In this document: in pieces, positions 46,536 to 55,890 of the stretch | Position numbering within the stretch: position 1 is the stretch's first letter | Layout: each line of letters begins with the position of its first letter | DNA from: Niallia sp. FSL W8-0635 | Lineage (GTDB): Bacteria > Bacillota > Bacilli > Bacillales > Cytobacillaceae | Assembly: GCF_038007965.1 (NCBI RefSeq) | Contig: NZ_JBBOYD010000001.1 | Span: 2,520,501 to 2,584,500 of the forward strand | Direction: 5' to 3' | DNA: 64,000 nt | Notes under the pieces: model-generated | Seen by the model: only the letters and a program-made list of their open reading frames with translations | The model's database searches: none | What the model was told of the DNA's origin: nothing | Translations under genes and position numbers: made by a program

Positions 46536-47087
46536 ATGGAAAAAAAGACTATTAAACTAGTTATCGGAGCAGGGGAATATAGAAATAATCCCGGTTGGGT
46601 TCATACACAAGAAGAAGAATTAAATCTTTTAGAGGAATCTACCTGGTACCGTTTCGAGAAGTCATCCATTTCTGCCATTCTAGCGGAACATGTTTGGGAA
46701 CACTTAACTTTTGAACAAGGTGTTCAAGCTGCTTCCCTTTGCTACAATTACTTAAAACCTTCTGGCTATGTTCGTTGTGCAGTTCCAGATGGATACTTTC
46801 CCGACGGTACGTATCAACAAATCGTACAAATTGGCGGGCCTGGTCCAAAGGAGCATCCAGCAGCGAGCCATAAAATTGTTCATACCTATCATACTTTACA
46901 AAAGATGTTTGAATTAGCGGGTTTCAAGGTTCACTTATTGGAGTATTGTGATGAAAACGGGATTTTTCATGAGAATGAATGGAATGGAGAAGACGGTGTG
47001 ATTTTCCGCTCGAAAAAGTTTGATCCAAGAAATCAAGGTGGAAAATTAGTGTTTCCCTCTCTCATAATAGATGCAGTAAAAAATTAG
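46536..47087 (+). CDS. SAM-dependent methyltransferase-like protein
   Basis: 183 residues. The first strand KLVIGAGEY lacks the usual DxGxG; the segment AILAEHVWEHL and YLKPSGYVRCAVPDGYFPD resembles the second half of class I methyltransferases of the COG4627 kind, and HKIVHTYHTLQKMFELAGF the C-terminal part. Activity is uncertain because the SAM loop is degenerate. ATG 46536 has GGGGGAC just upstream. Confidence 0.75.
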   Translation: MEKKTIKLVIGAGEYRNNPGWVHTQEEELNLLEESTWYRFEKSSISAILAEHVWEHLTFEQGVQAASLCYNYLKPSGYVRCAVPDGYFPDGTYQQIVQIGGPGPKEHPAASHKIVHTYHTLQKMFELAGFKVHLLEYCDENGIFHENEWNGEDGVIFRSKKFDPRNQGGKLVFPSLIIDAVKN

Positions 47088-47182
47088 AAATAAAATATTC
47101 TTTTCTCCCCGCTCTTTTTTGTTTAGTTGCTCATGCTTATTGGGATGCCGGAAAAGGTTTTTATGAAAAAGCATATAAAAAG

Positions 47183-47204
47183 AACCACTAGCAAATTAGT
47201 GGTT
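47183..47204 (-). terminator. Terminator of sspH
   Basis: Arms AACCACTA and TAGTGGTT with a six-base loop; CTTTTT follows on the minus strand. Confidence 0.75.
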
Positions 47205-47222
47205 GTCTTGATTAGCTTTTCA

Positions 47223-47402
47223 TTAAACTTCTTTTAAGCTAGCTATGTCTACTTCCGTCTGTTCTTCAATCCCACCTACGAGATGTACAATCGCTGTGGC
47301 ATCATCTTCTTTTAAGTCATCAATCCACACAGACACTCCGTTGTACTGTACCTCAATTTCAGCTGGTGATGATAGTATTTGCTTCACTCTGTTAATATCC
47401 AT
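47223..47402 (-). CDS. sspH: H-type small acid-soluble spore protein
   Basis: 59 residues; MDINRVKQILSSP, then VQYNGVSVWIDDL and a basic-poor acidic tail ending DIASLKEV, the layout of SspH. It is a spore-core minor SASP. I start at ATG 47402 (AGGTGAT upstream); a longer frame to 47477 is not needed. A SigG-like promoter lies about 90 bases upstream, which fits forespore expression. Confidence 0.88.
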   Translation of the reverse strand: MDINRVKQILSSPAEIEVQYNGVSVWIDDLKEDDATAIVHLVGGIEEQTEVDIASLKEV

Positions 47403-47491
47403 AATATCACCTACTTTCTTTGAAAGAACCTTTTTACAATCATATGTTACAAGAGAGATAGCGGTTCCGTTTTTCAAATTAAATCCTTTTT

Positions 47492-47521
47492 CATTATGTG
47501 ATAAATGCTGAAATTCTATTC
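47492..47521 (-). promoter_or_regulatory. Candidate SigG promoter of sspH
   Basis: Minus strand GAATA (47517-47521), an 18-base spacer, CATAATG (47492-47498), close to the SigG pattern GMATR...CATnnTA with one -10 mismatch. Confidence 0.45.
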
Positions 47522-47559
47522 TATTAATTTAAAATTATTTTATGTAAACTACAATTTTT

Positions 47560-49659
47560 TTAAACACTATTTCCCTTTTTTTCAATGACAATAAAACATG
47601 TACTATCAGGAAGTCTTACTATATTCTTTTGTGTATCCGTCACTTTCACATATGGCAAAAGATGTTCCTCATAGCCATCTTGCAAGTAATGGTTTAACCA
47701 CAGGATTTCTCCCTTTTTCCCTATCACATTTTGTATAGTCTCTTTATATTCACTTGGGGTAAAATAGCCGAACTGCTCTTGTACTTCATGAGGGTAAGCC
47801 TCTTCTCCCCATGTATACGTATAGAGGAATTCCATTGCATCATTAACTGGTAGCTGTATAGTATTTACATCTAATTGCTTGTATGTGATGCTTCTTCCTT
47901 TAAAATCCTTTACATATCGCTTGAAAAATTCAATTCCGTCTAAATTTTTAAATTCTATTTGCCGTAATTCCTCTTTTGGCTCTGTCATAATACCATCTCT
48001 AATAATGATTCTCCCGCCTGGTTTTAGTACATCGAATGCACTAGTTAGACTATGAGTAATAACTTCTTGATTAAATTTCTTGCCATTATACGGAATATAG
48101 GAATACATTTCATGAAGGATAGAAGAGAATATTATGGTATCCATACTATTAAGCTCAAAAGTATCTGTTAATTGAAGGGCATCAGCTTGTTTCACAAACC
48201 AAGATTTATTTTCTCTTCTTTTTCTTTTTTCTAGTGCTTCAATAACATTTATGGATAAATCAATTCCAATCACTTTTGCATGTGGATGTTTATCAGATAA
48301 GATATCTAGCATCACCCCGCCGCCTGCACCTATATCCAGCATTTTATTACCAACTGCATAGTCAGCGATACTTTTTTTATGATTTTCGGCATTGTTCATA
48401 TCTTCAAGATAATTTTTTTCATTTTGTAAGCGATCAAAACCATCTTTGCGAAAGCCGAAAAAATCATATAAAAGGATGATAGCACGTTCGTAAAGGGGTG
48501 ATTTTTCCGCTTCTTGACAGAACTCAATTAATTTTGCGCCAGCCTTTGAATAATCAAAAGTTACACAAATATTTTCATTTAAGGTATCCAGCGAAATAGT
48601 CCTTAATTTCACATGGGCGTTTTCGCTCTGTTTTGCTACCATTAAATCTTCTATAGAATATTCTTTCAAATATGCCTCTATGATCCTCTTCTTATATAAA
48701 TTAATCGTCTTTTTCCCTTTATAATCATAATAAATGTCTTTCATAAATGGTTCAAAGCTGATTTGTTTCACTGTTAAAGGATTAACCTTTTGATAAATAA
48801 CTAAGAAAATTTTCAAAAATTCTTCAAAAGAAAAATCATGAAGTGCCGACTCTACATACCACATATCTGTTCTATTAAAAAATAGTTGAAACAGAGCCTG
48901 AAGCTTTTGATTTGAAAATACTTGATCATACAATTCATCAAAATTTTCGCCACTGTTTATCGCTGAATTCCGTAATCTCTTTACTCTTTCTTTTAAAACT
49001 AACTCGTTCTCTCTATTCCCTTCTATAACGGAACGAATGACATCTTTCACTTCCTGTTGAACATCCCACCAGATATGCTGAGAAACTGCTTCAATAATAC
49101 AGTGATTTAACACATACAAAAGATTATAAAATTCCGTCGAAACTACTTTATTGTATTTATATATATAGGAAATTAAAGGTTCTAATTGGCAATAACGAAC
49201 TTCTCCTCTAATAAATTGACCAATGAGTCCATGAGTATAAATGAGGGTGAAAACAAGCTCTTCTTTTTCCAAATCCCTTTCATTTATTGACAATTTCATT
49301 TTTTCCTCTGCATAAATTTGCGCAGACCCTATATTATGTATTCCTAATTGAAATCCTCTATTCTTCCACTCTCTCCTTTTAGAGGGGGAACCACATTTAG
49401 CGACATCACTCCAAATCAAAACTTCTTCAATAACTTGTTTCTCAGCCTCATTTACAAGTGTACTGTTAGCTAAAATCACTAACGCTCTTTCAATATAGGA
49501 TAACACTGGATGACTATCCATTTCTGCAAGAGAATCGACTTGTTCGAGATTAACATTCTTTTCCTTAGTAATATAAAGATACTGGAGCCATTTATGTGTA
49601 CGAAGTACCTCTTTATCTCCTTTTTTTACTTTTTGAATGGCTTGTAACGAATCAAGCAT
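47560..49659 (-). CDS. Large class I SAM-dependent methyltransferase with unrecognised N-terminal region
   Basis: 699 residues, soluble. The methyltransferase is in the C-terminal half: MLDIGAGGGVMLDIL (about 445-460) is the SAM loop, VIGIDLS its acidic end, and LKPGGRIIIRDGIM (about 545) the later strand. It continues with FLYTYTWGEEAYPHE and ends LPDSTCFIVIEKKG, an arrangement I associate with a small uncharacterised family. The first 390 residues are helical, rich in charged and aromatic residues, and match nothing I know. AGGGAG precedes the ATG. A 30-codon frame with a strong RBS lies upstream. Substrate unknown. Confidence 0.8.
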   Translation of the reverse strand: MLDSLQAIQKVKKGDKEVLRTHKWLQYLYITKEKNVNLEQVDSLAEMDSHPVLSYIERALVILANSTLVNEAEKQVIEEVLIWSDVAKCGSPSKRREWKNRGFQLGIHNIGSAQIYAEEKMKLSINERDLEKEELVFTLIYTHGLIGQFIRGEVRYCQLEPLISYIYKYNKVVSTEFYNLLYVLNHCIIEAVSQHIWWDVQQEVKDVIRSVIEGNRENELVLKERVKRLRNSAINSGENFDELYDQVFSNQKLQALFQLFFNRTDMWYVESALHDFSFEEFLKIFLVIYQKVNPLTVKQISFEPFMKDIYYDYKGKKTINLYKKRIIEAYLKEYSIEDLMVAKQSENAHVKLRTISLDTLNENICVTFDYSKAGAKLIEFCQEAEKSPLYERAIILLYDFFGFRKDGFDRLQNEKNYLEDMNNAENHKKSIADYAVGNKMLDIGAGGGVMLDILSDKHPHAKVIGIDLSINVIEALEKRKRRENKSWFVKQADALQLTDTFELNSMDTIIFSSILHEMYSYIPYNGKKFNQEVITHSLTSAFDVLKPGGRIIIRDGIMTEPKEELRQIEFKNLDGIEFFKRYVKDFKGRSITYKQLDVNTIQLPVNDAMEFLYTYTWGEEAYPHEVQEQFGYFTPSEYKETIQNVIGKKGEILWLNHYLQDGYEEHLLPYVKVTDTQKNIVRLPDSTCFIVIEKKGNSV

Positions 49660-49734
49660 GGAAAATCACTCCCTAATATCCAATCTCTTTTTCAGAAGAA
49701 CTTCTTCTTAAGCTTATTTATGCTTTAACAAAAC

Positions 49735-49827
49735 TTAGAACAGCATTTTTAAATGATTCTTGATTTTGCTTTGATCCGTATACCTTACACTTTTTCTCAG
49801 GTAGCCACTTGTTTTGAAATTATTCAT
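49735..49827 (-). CDS. Possible 30-residue peptide upstream of the large methyltransferase
   Basis: ATG 49827 follows AAAAGGAG at nine bases, a better RBS than many genes here have. The peptide is basic (10 Lys/Arg), begins MNNFKTSGYLRKSV and has no Cys, membrane segment or signal peptide. It lies 75 bases before the methyltransferase gene on the same strand. It could be a leader, a substrate peptide or chance. Confidence 0.3.
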   Translation of the reverse strand: MNNFKTSGYLRKSVRYTDQSKIKNHLKMLF

Positions 49828-49924
49828 CTTTATATGCTCCTTTTCTAAATAATTTGGTTACAACCAGTTTATAACATTTTCACTAAATAGAACATTCAGA
49901 AATATGAGCACGCCGTGTTATTAA

Positions 49925-49957
49925 TAAAAAAGGCACTAACCTTATAAGGCTAGCACC
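49925..49957 (-). terminator. Terminator of the MMPL operon
   Basis: Twelve-pair stem (with three G-T pairs) between GGCACTAACCTT and AAGGCTAGCACC, with T run on the minus strand. Confidence 0.75.
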
Positions 49958-49971
49958 ATTCATTCATTTAT

Positions 49972-51786
49972 TTATTTAAAAAGCTCCATAAATCGATTCC
50001 AGAAGCCTGTAACTTCTTTTTCCTTTTCTTCGACTTTTTCTTGTTCTTCATATTTAATACTTTCTGTTTTGAAAACAAATTGCACTGCATGAACATGTTT
50101 ATTTTCCTTTGAAACAAATGATATCGGCTCAAAATCTGATTTATCAAACTCACTGATCATTTTATCTACTTCTTTTCTCATCTCTCCAGGTAAATCACTA
50201 GTAGAATTTTTTAATTCAGAAGTGCCATCATGCAATTGATTTACTCCAGTTGCTAATTCACCTGTACCATTGGAAAGCTCAGCCATTCCGCTATCAAGTT
50301 GCCCATAAGAATTGGATAACTCCTTAACTCCTCCAGTATAACTCACTAATCCAGAATGAAATGCTTGATAATTAGAAGATAACTGGCTTATTCCTTCTTG
50401 TAATTGTGCGAATGATTTTGCCATATCCGCTCCTTCTAAAGAAGAAGATAAACCATTTGCCATTGCATCTAGGTTATTCGCCATTTCTAATAGTGCATCA
50501 CTAACTTGTTTTAATGTGGTATCTACTGCGATAAATGCTTCTTTTACAGTATTATATGTTCCTTTTGCGATACGGGCTGCTTCATATGTCTCAAGTAATT
50601 GATTAAGAACTTGCTGATCTGCGTTACTTCCGTATAGCTCCTGAATCTCTTCTTCTGATATCTCATATTCTGGAATCGATTCGATCGCCTTATTTAAAGC
50701 ATCATAGCTTTTAGCATAATTTTCTTTTAACGTTACTAATCCTTTCGACGTTTTCTTTAATCCAGCTGAAATTTGACCAAGTCCTTCTGGAAGCTTATTT
50801 AAATCCCCAAGACTAATTTCTTCTGGATTATTTTCCAAAGAAAGGGAGATGGTTTCTAGTGCTTGCTCGATTTGTTTGGAGGCACTAACTAAATCCCCTG
50901 AGGAGCTTGCTAATTTCTGTACTCCATCTTTATATGCACTAGAACCGTTTCTCATACTCTTTACACCATCGTTTAATGCCGTTACTCCACTTTCTAATTC
51001 CCCTACACCTTGATTCACTTTTGAAATTGCATCCGTTAATGAGTTCATATCCCCCATCATCTCATCAATGTCAGGTGTATCAATTGCCATAGAGGAAGGA
51101 ACAGCCGAGATATCAATCCCTTCTAATTCGAAGCCTTTTGCATCTGCTTCAATAAAAAACGTTTCTTCTTTTTCCGGCATAACAGTGAATGTCACTTGCT
51201 TATTTTTCCCTGCATTGGCAAGCATGCCATTAGGTGCTGTAATATCACTATAAATTTCTTCACTTAAAGGTACAGCAATTTGTAATAAATAGTTTTGAAA
51301 AAAAATCTGGTCTACTTCATCATTTGCAGTTGTTGCAATTTGGATTTGGACATGCCCCTCTTTTCCAGCAATCTCTTGTGGAGTCATTTCCTTTCCATCT
51401 AGTAAATATGTGATGGTAATATTCCAAGGTAAATCTGCCTCATTTATATTCCCCTGATAATAAAATTTCCCTTTTTGAGCTTCCACTTGTACTTCATTAT
51501 CATTATGTTCCATTGGAGATAGATTAGTAAGATTTTTTATATTTGAATACTTCCCATAATCAACAACTTCTCCAGCCTGTTCTACATCTAGAATATTGAC
51601 AACATAAATTTCCTGTCTTTGTCCAGTTGCACTTAAATTTGCGTAGACTACTTCATCCTTTGAGGAGACTTTCCCTGTTTCGGCATCCTCTCCTTTGCTT
51701 TCATTTGTAGCTGCCATCATAACATTCGATGGCATTACCAAAGTGAGAGCAACAAAGGCAAGTAGACTTTTTCTCATTCTCCTCAT
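49972..51786 (-). CDS. Secreted coiled-coil/heptad-repeat protein partner of the MMPL transporter (YhgE-like)
   Basis: 604 residues. A Sec signal peptide (RKSLLAFVALTLVMPSNVMMAA) is followed by a beta-rich region (about 60-230) and long helical stretches with repeated L-x-x-G heptads (GVGELESGVTALNDGVKS near 265; GQLDSGMAELSNGTGELATG near 515), as in YhgE/Pip-type proteins; unlike those, no C-terminal membrane helices are evident. It probably spans the wall or periplasm-like space in support of the MMPL pump. ATG 51786 follows AAGGAGA and begins two bases after the MMPL stop, indicating coupling. Confidence 0.8.
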   Translation of the reverse strand: MRRMRKSLLAFVALTLVMPSNVMMAATNESKGEDAETGKVSSKDEVVYANLSATGQRQEIYVVNILDVEQAGEVVDYGKYSNIKNLTNLSPMEHNDNEVQVEAQKGKFYYQGNINEADLPWNITITYLLDGKEMTPQEIAGKEGHVQIQIATTANDEVDQIFFQNYLLQIAVPLSEEIYSDITAPNGMLANAGKNKQVTFTVMPEKEETFFIEADAKGFELEGIDISAVPSSMAIDTPDIDEMMGDMNSLTDAISKVNQGVGELESGVTALNDGVKSMRNGSSAYKDGVQKLASSSGDLVSASKQIEQALETISLSLENNPEEISLGDLNKLPEGLGQISAGLKKTSKGLVTLKENYAKSYDALNKAIESIPEYEISEEEIQELYGSNADQQVLNQLLETYEAARIAKGTYNTVKEAFIAVDTTLKQVSDALLEMANNLDAMANGLSSSLEGADMAKSFAQLQEGISQLSSNYQAFHSGLVSYTGGVKELSNSYGQLDSGMAELSNGTGELATGVNQLHDGTSELKNSTSDLPGEMRKEVDKMISEFDKSDFEPISFVSKENKHVHAVQFVFKTESIKYEEQEKVEEKEKEVTGFWNRFMELFK

Positions 51787-51788
51787 AA

Positions 51789-53846
51789 TCACTTCTCCTT
51801 GTAAAAATTTGCTTTCCATGTTGTTTTTCTAATTACTTTATCCAAGATTAATAGCATTGCAGGCAGGAAGAATATTACTAGAATAAACGCAAGAAATGCT
51901 CCTCTTCCAAGCAATAGCCCAATTGACGACACGATTGGATTAGATGAAGTTAGCCATAAAATAAATCCGACGCTTGATAAAATCGAAGCCGAAATAGCGA
52001 TGGAAAAAATTTTTTCATCTACGGTTTTCTTTATTGCTTCCCATGCTGTCATTTCTGTACGATATTCCTTATAGGCATCTGTTAACAGAATCGCATAATC
52101 TACCGTTGCTGCAAGTTGAATGATGCTAATTAATAAATATCCTACGTAAACCAATGTTGAGTCTGTAAAATATGGGACTGATAGATTGATCCAAACAGCA
52201 GACTGAATCGTTAGAAGTAATATGATTGGAATTGCTACAGATTTAAATGTTACGAATAATACAAATGCTACAGTGATAATCGTAAGGAAATTAACTAATT
52301 TATTGTCTTTTTGAACCGTATTTTTAATATCATACAATGTCACACTTTCGCCTACAGCATAAACTTCGTTTCCATAGTACTTCTCAGCAGTCTGTTCAAC
52401 CTTTTCAATTAATTGAAATGCTTCTGCCCCCTCATTCTTTGTTTCTGTTTGAAGGATGATTCGACTATAATGCTCGGAATAAAATTGTTCCACAATCGAT
52501 TCATCTAAATACTCAAGAGGTATTGCAGCACTTACTGTATTTACATATGCCACCACACTAGAAATAAGATCCGTACGCTCTAACTCTTGTACAAGCTCTT
52601 CTTCTTTAGCTACATCTCCCTTTGGTACAAGCAACACAATTGGGGTGCTTTCTCCAAACTGTTCTTTTATTTTACTAACGTCATTCCCTGTTCTAGTCGA
52701 TTCAGGCTGGTCGCCAACACCATAAGTAAAATCCGTTTGGCTTTGAGCAAAAAAGGCTGGTACGAGAAGAAGAAATACTAGGATTAAACTAATAAACCTT
52801 ACCTTTAAAACGGTATTTCCTACTTTTTTAAAGCTAGGAAGCAATGGTTTATGAGCTGTTTTATCAATCCATTTATAGAAGATAAGTGTGAGTGCAGGTA
52901 AAAAGACCATCACACTTATAAAACTCAATACTATCCCTTTCACTAAATTGATTCCTAAATCAGCACCTATTTCAAAATTCATAAAGGACAATGCAATGAA
53001 TCCGAAAAATGTTGTTGAGGCACTAGCTGCAATGGCTGAAAAAGATTTTTTCATCGCAAGCCCCATTGCTTCTTTTGGATCTGCAACTTTTTTCCGATAA
53101 TCAGAAAAACTATGAAGCAAGAAGATTGCATAATCAAGGGATACCGCTAACTGCAAAATCGGTGCAACGGATTGTGTCACAAAGGATACTTCGCCAAGAA
53201 AGAAGTTTGTACCCATATTTATTAATACGGAAACACCTATTGCTGTTAAGAAGAACAGTGGTTCTACCCAAGAGGTAGTTGATATTACTAAAATGAGGAT
53301 AATAATTGGCACTAGCATTGCAGCTGCATACATGGATTCCGTACCAGCCATCTTTTGCTGTGTGGCAGTATTAACTGATTCGCCAGCTAATGCATTTTCT
53401 TCTCCTATCAAATCATATATAGCATCTGTAATCGACACTTCTTCCCCTGCGCGAATACTAAATAGAAATAGAGCTGTCTCATTCTTATAATAAGTTTCAA
53501 CTTCCTCTTTGTTTGCCATTTCAAGAGGAGCTTTTATATCTATGACATCATCTAGCCAGGTAACATCTGATACGCCCTCAATAGCAGAAAGCTTTTCTTT
53601 GAATGCCAACGCTTCCTGAATAGTCACATTATTCATCATTACTCTATTAGTTGGCACACTACCTTCAAACTCTTGTTCCATGATCTCCATGGAGATAGTA
53701 GACTTGGCATCCTCAGGCAAATAATCTTTCATATCATAATTGACAGATACAGTGAGGGACGCAATCGCACATATGATTGTAACAATCAAAAATACAATCG
53801 CAATGGTCTTTCGATGTTTTATAATTTTTTCTGCAATGTTAATCAG
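51789..53846 (-). CDS. MMPL family RND transporter, probable non-ATG start
   Basis: About 685 residues with about 12 membrane segments and two large outside loops. The two duplicated TM4-like cores read VSLDYAIFLLHSFSDY and ATVDYAILLTDAYKEY, each with the RND/MMPL functional Asp. It probably exports a lipid, fatty acid or drug. No ATG exists in the expected place: the first usual codon is a TTG (53789), which would cut off the normal leader IINIAEKIIKHRKTIAIVF-like segment; a GAGGGTGAT RBS points to CTG 53846 or ATT 53843. It is the first gene of the operon, divergent from a TetR gene. Confidence 0.85.
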   Translation of the reverse strand: MINIAEKIIKHRKTIAIVFLIVTIICAIASLTVSVNYDMKDYLPEDAKSTISMEIMEQEFEGSVPTNRVMMNNVTIQEALAFKEKLSAIEGVSDVTWLDDVIDIKAPLEMANKEEVETYYKNETALFLFSIRAGEEVSITDAIYDLIGEENALAGESVNTATQQKMAGTESMYAAAMLVPIIILILVISTTSWVEPLFFLTAIGVSVLINMGTNFFLGEVSFVTQSVAPILQLAVSLDYAIFLLHSFSDYRKKVADPKEAMGLAMKKSFSAIAASASTTFFGFIALSFMNFEIGADLGINLVKGIVLSFISVMVFLPALTLIFYKWIDKTAHKPLLPSFKKVGNTVLKVRFISLILVFLLLVPAFFAQSQTDFTYGVGDQPESTRTGNDVSKIKEQFGESTPIVLLVPKGDVAKEEELVQELERTDLISSVVAYVNTVSAAIPLEYLDESIVEQFYSEHYSRIILQTETKNEGAEAFQLIEKVEQTAEKYYGNEVYAVGESVTLYDIKNTVQKDNKLVNFLTIITVAFVLFVTFKSVAIPIILLLTIQSAVWINLSVPYFTDSTLVYVGYLLISIIQLAATVDYAILLTDAYKEYRTEMTAWEAIKKTVDEKIFSIAISASILSSVGFILWLTSSNPIVSSIGLLLGRGAFLAFILVIFFLPAMLLILDKVIRKTTWKANFYKEK

Positions 53847-53886
53847 AAATCACCCTCTCTTGCTATTTTTTCCTATACAACATATC

Positions 53887-53917
53887 ATTATAAAGACACG
53901 GTGTTGGCTAATCAACA
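53887..53917 (-). promoter_or_regulatory. Promoter of the MMPL operon with overlapping inverted repeat
   Basis: Minus strand TTGATT (53910-53915), a 17-base spacer, TATAAT (53887-53892). TGTTGGCTAATCAACA (53902-53917), an inverted repeat with TGTTG/CAACA arms, covers the -35 and is a likely operator for the divergent TetR-family protein. Confidence 0.65.
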
Positions 53918-53936
53918 AACAGTTTATCAAAATACG

Positions 53937-53950
53937 TGTTTTAGACAACA
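53937..53950. promoter_or_regulatory. Second TetR-type half-site pair
   Basis: TGTTTTAGACAACA repeats the TGTT/AACA arms of the operator at 53902-53917 with a shorter centre. It lies about 50 bases before the TetR gene start, so it may serve autoregulation. Confidence 0.4.
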
Positions 53951-53998
53951 CATTCCTAATTATTGTTGGAAAATAACAAAAAAATTAAGGAGATCCCT

Positions 53999-54565
53999 AT
54001 GACTATTTCAAAATTAGACAGACGAAAAAAATACACGAGGATGGTTTTAAAAGATAGTCTTATAAAGCTTTTAAAAGAAAAGCAAATTTCTGCCATTACC
54101 GTTAAGGAAATCTGTGAACTAGCTGATATTAATCGTTCTACCTTTTACGCTCATTTTTTAGATCAATATGACCTATTAGAAAAGATTGAAGAAGAAATCA
54201 TTGAAGATATGGATGGATATTTAAGCCAATACAGTTGTGAAAAAGAAGAGGATGATCTTCAGCTACTTGAACGGATTTTAGAATATTTTGTATCCAATCA
54301 TGATGTTTGCCAAACACTATTAAACGAAAAAATGGATACCTCCTTCGAAAAGAAAGTAATGGTATTTGCCCATCAATCTTTTATGCAAAAATGGAAAACC
54401 ATTAACCGCTTTGAAAACGATTATTCAAAGTATGTAAGCACCTTTACCATTAGTGGCAGTATTCATGTTATAAAAGTCTGGTCCAATAATGGCATGGACA
54501 AAACACCAAAAGAAATGGCTGATATCATTAATAATCTAATTAAAAATGGACTTTCTGGAGTTTAA
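53999..54565 (+). CDS. TetR/AcrR family transcriptional regulator
   Basis: 188 residues. The N-terminal HTH is ISAITVKEICELADINRSTF followed by YAHFLDQYDLLEKIE; the C-terminal ligand domain is of the short TetR_C type found with Bacillus regulators. It is likely to repress the divergent MMPL operon. ATG 53999 follows AAGGAG by six bases; the frame to 53963 has no RBS. Confidence 0.9.
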   Translation: MTISKLDRRKKYTRMVLKDSLIKLLKEKQISAITVKEICELADINRSTFYAHFLDQYDLLEKIEEEIIEDMDGYLSQYSCEKEEDDLQLLERILEYFVSNHDVCQTLLNEKMDTSFEKKVMVFAHQSFMQKWKTINRFENDYSKYVSTFTISGSIHVIKVWSNNGMDKTPKEMADIINNLIKNGLSGV

Positions 54566-54588
54566 TGAAAGATTTACTCCGAAAGTCC
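54548..54588 (+). terminator. Terminator of the TetR-family gene
   Basis: Arms GGACTTTCTGGAGT and ACTCCGAAAGTCC overlap the stop codon; TTTTGTTTTTT follows. Confidence 0.85.
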
Positions 54589-54927
54589 ATTTTGTTTTTT
54601 GATTGTATAGATGCGGCTTGCTCTTGATGAACGCCATTTTCTATCTTACACCTCGGTCTTTTGGCTTTCATCGCCATAAAAAAAGAGCATTTTTCAATCT
54701 TCCTTTTCATCATTCTCTAGAATCATCCTCTCTATTAATCTTATATCTATTTTCTAATTCTTACAGAAATAGTATATTGTCAACTGCAAAATAGAATAGT
54801 GCAATCTCTTAAATTTCGCATTTAATGTTCTTGTAAAATATACACTATAAAATTCCAATATAAAGCAATTCTAATTATAAGATTTTGTAAAAATCAAAGA
54901 TAGAAATAACTGGAATTTTTGCCAGTT
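54589..54927. other. Intergenic region without a supported gene
   Basis: AT-rich stretch. A minus-strand frame beginning ATGGCGATGAAAGCC (near 54678) crosses the tetR terminator and lacks an RBS, so I do not call it. No promoter or RNA motif is convincing. Confidence 0.4.
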
Positions 54928-55344
54928 TCATTTCACTTCTCTTAAGCCTTTTCCTTGTTGAATTTGTTTAATGCCTTCCTCACAAACACCGTATGATCGC
55001 CAAGAACATGTTTCGCAAACATTAACAAGATCTGAAGGAAATATATGTTTACGAATCGAGTTTTCTATCTCTTTCCATTGCATCTTCTTGCCAACTTTTA
55101 AATGTAATTTTTCTAAAATCAACGCATCTCTCTTATAAATATCATTATCTTGACAGTGATATTTTCCTGAATTAGGGTATTTCTCACATAGATGATCAGG
55201 ACCGTCTATTAGATGAATAATTGTATCGGGATTCAACCTTAAAGTGTGATGTAATCGAGTCATATTTTCGATATATTCAGCCGAATATCCCATCCCTCTA
55301 TATCCTAATAGACATAATAAATGATGACCTCGTAATTTGTACAT
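54928..55344 (-). CDS. DUF1284 domain-containing protein
   Basis: 138 residues. LRGHHLLCLLGYRGMGYS at the N-terminus and Cys residues at 11, 53, 64, 110, 113 and 121 (including CETC) suggest a bound metal or iron-sulfur centre, as proposed for DUF1284. Its function is unknown. AAAGGGGAG precedes ATG 55344; I reject the frame to 55407. Confidence 0.85.
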   Translation of the reverse strand: MYKLRGHHLLCLLGYRGMGYSAEYIENMTRLHHTLRLNPDTIIHLIDGPDHLCEKYPNSGKYHCQDNDIYKRDALILEKLHLKVGKKMQWKEIENSIRKHIFPSDLVNVCETCSWRSYGVCEEGIKQIQQGKGLREVK

Positions 55345-55549
55345 AAGTATCTCCCCTTTAAGCTTGTTCGCATTGTATGTTAACCTATTTATAAAATAAG
55401 TTAACATATAAATTATAACATATTTGGGATTCTTATGACATTATTAAGTAAATGGGTGGTCGATTCCTAAATCACATTTTTAAGCATATCAATTATATTA
55501 ATATTAATTTCCACCATATTTTTTATCAAAGAAATAATCTATATATTTT

Positions 55550-55890
55550 ACAGAAGCAGCTATTAGGGAGGTTAGGGAAGAAACAGGCTTAGAAGTAAGC
55601 AACCTAATTTATAAAGGACTTTATGAGTACATTAAAGCCAGAAAAAAATGACATATATATGATTTTTAACTATATAACTAAATGCTTTAGCGGATCATTG
55701 TTGGAAGACGCACCTGAAGGTAAACCTATTTGGGTCCATATAAATAAACTCCCTAGCCTTCCATGCAAGGTTCTATAAGAAGGATATTTCCTTTATTTTT
55801 TGAAGAGGGAACCTTTTAAATTCACGTTGAATGGGATAACGAGAACAATCAAGAGGCGGAAGTTACCATAAAGAAAACCAAGATTAGGAT
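55550..55890 (+). pseudogene. Decayed NUDIX hydrolase gene
   Basis: The plus strand encodes TEAAIREVREETGLEV, the second half of a Nudix box, in one frame. NDIYMIFNYITKCFSG and KPIWVHINKLP follow in a second frame after a shift near 55640, and a third segment with FEIHVEWDNENN-like residues follows a further break near 55780. The 5' end with the Gly of the Nudix box is missing. No intact reading frame remains. Confidence 0.8.

Noticed and set aside
54560..54690. Minus-strand frame starting ATGGCGATGAAAGCC
   Set aside because: No RBS, and it runs through the terminator and 3' end of the TetR-family gene.
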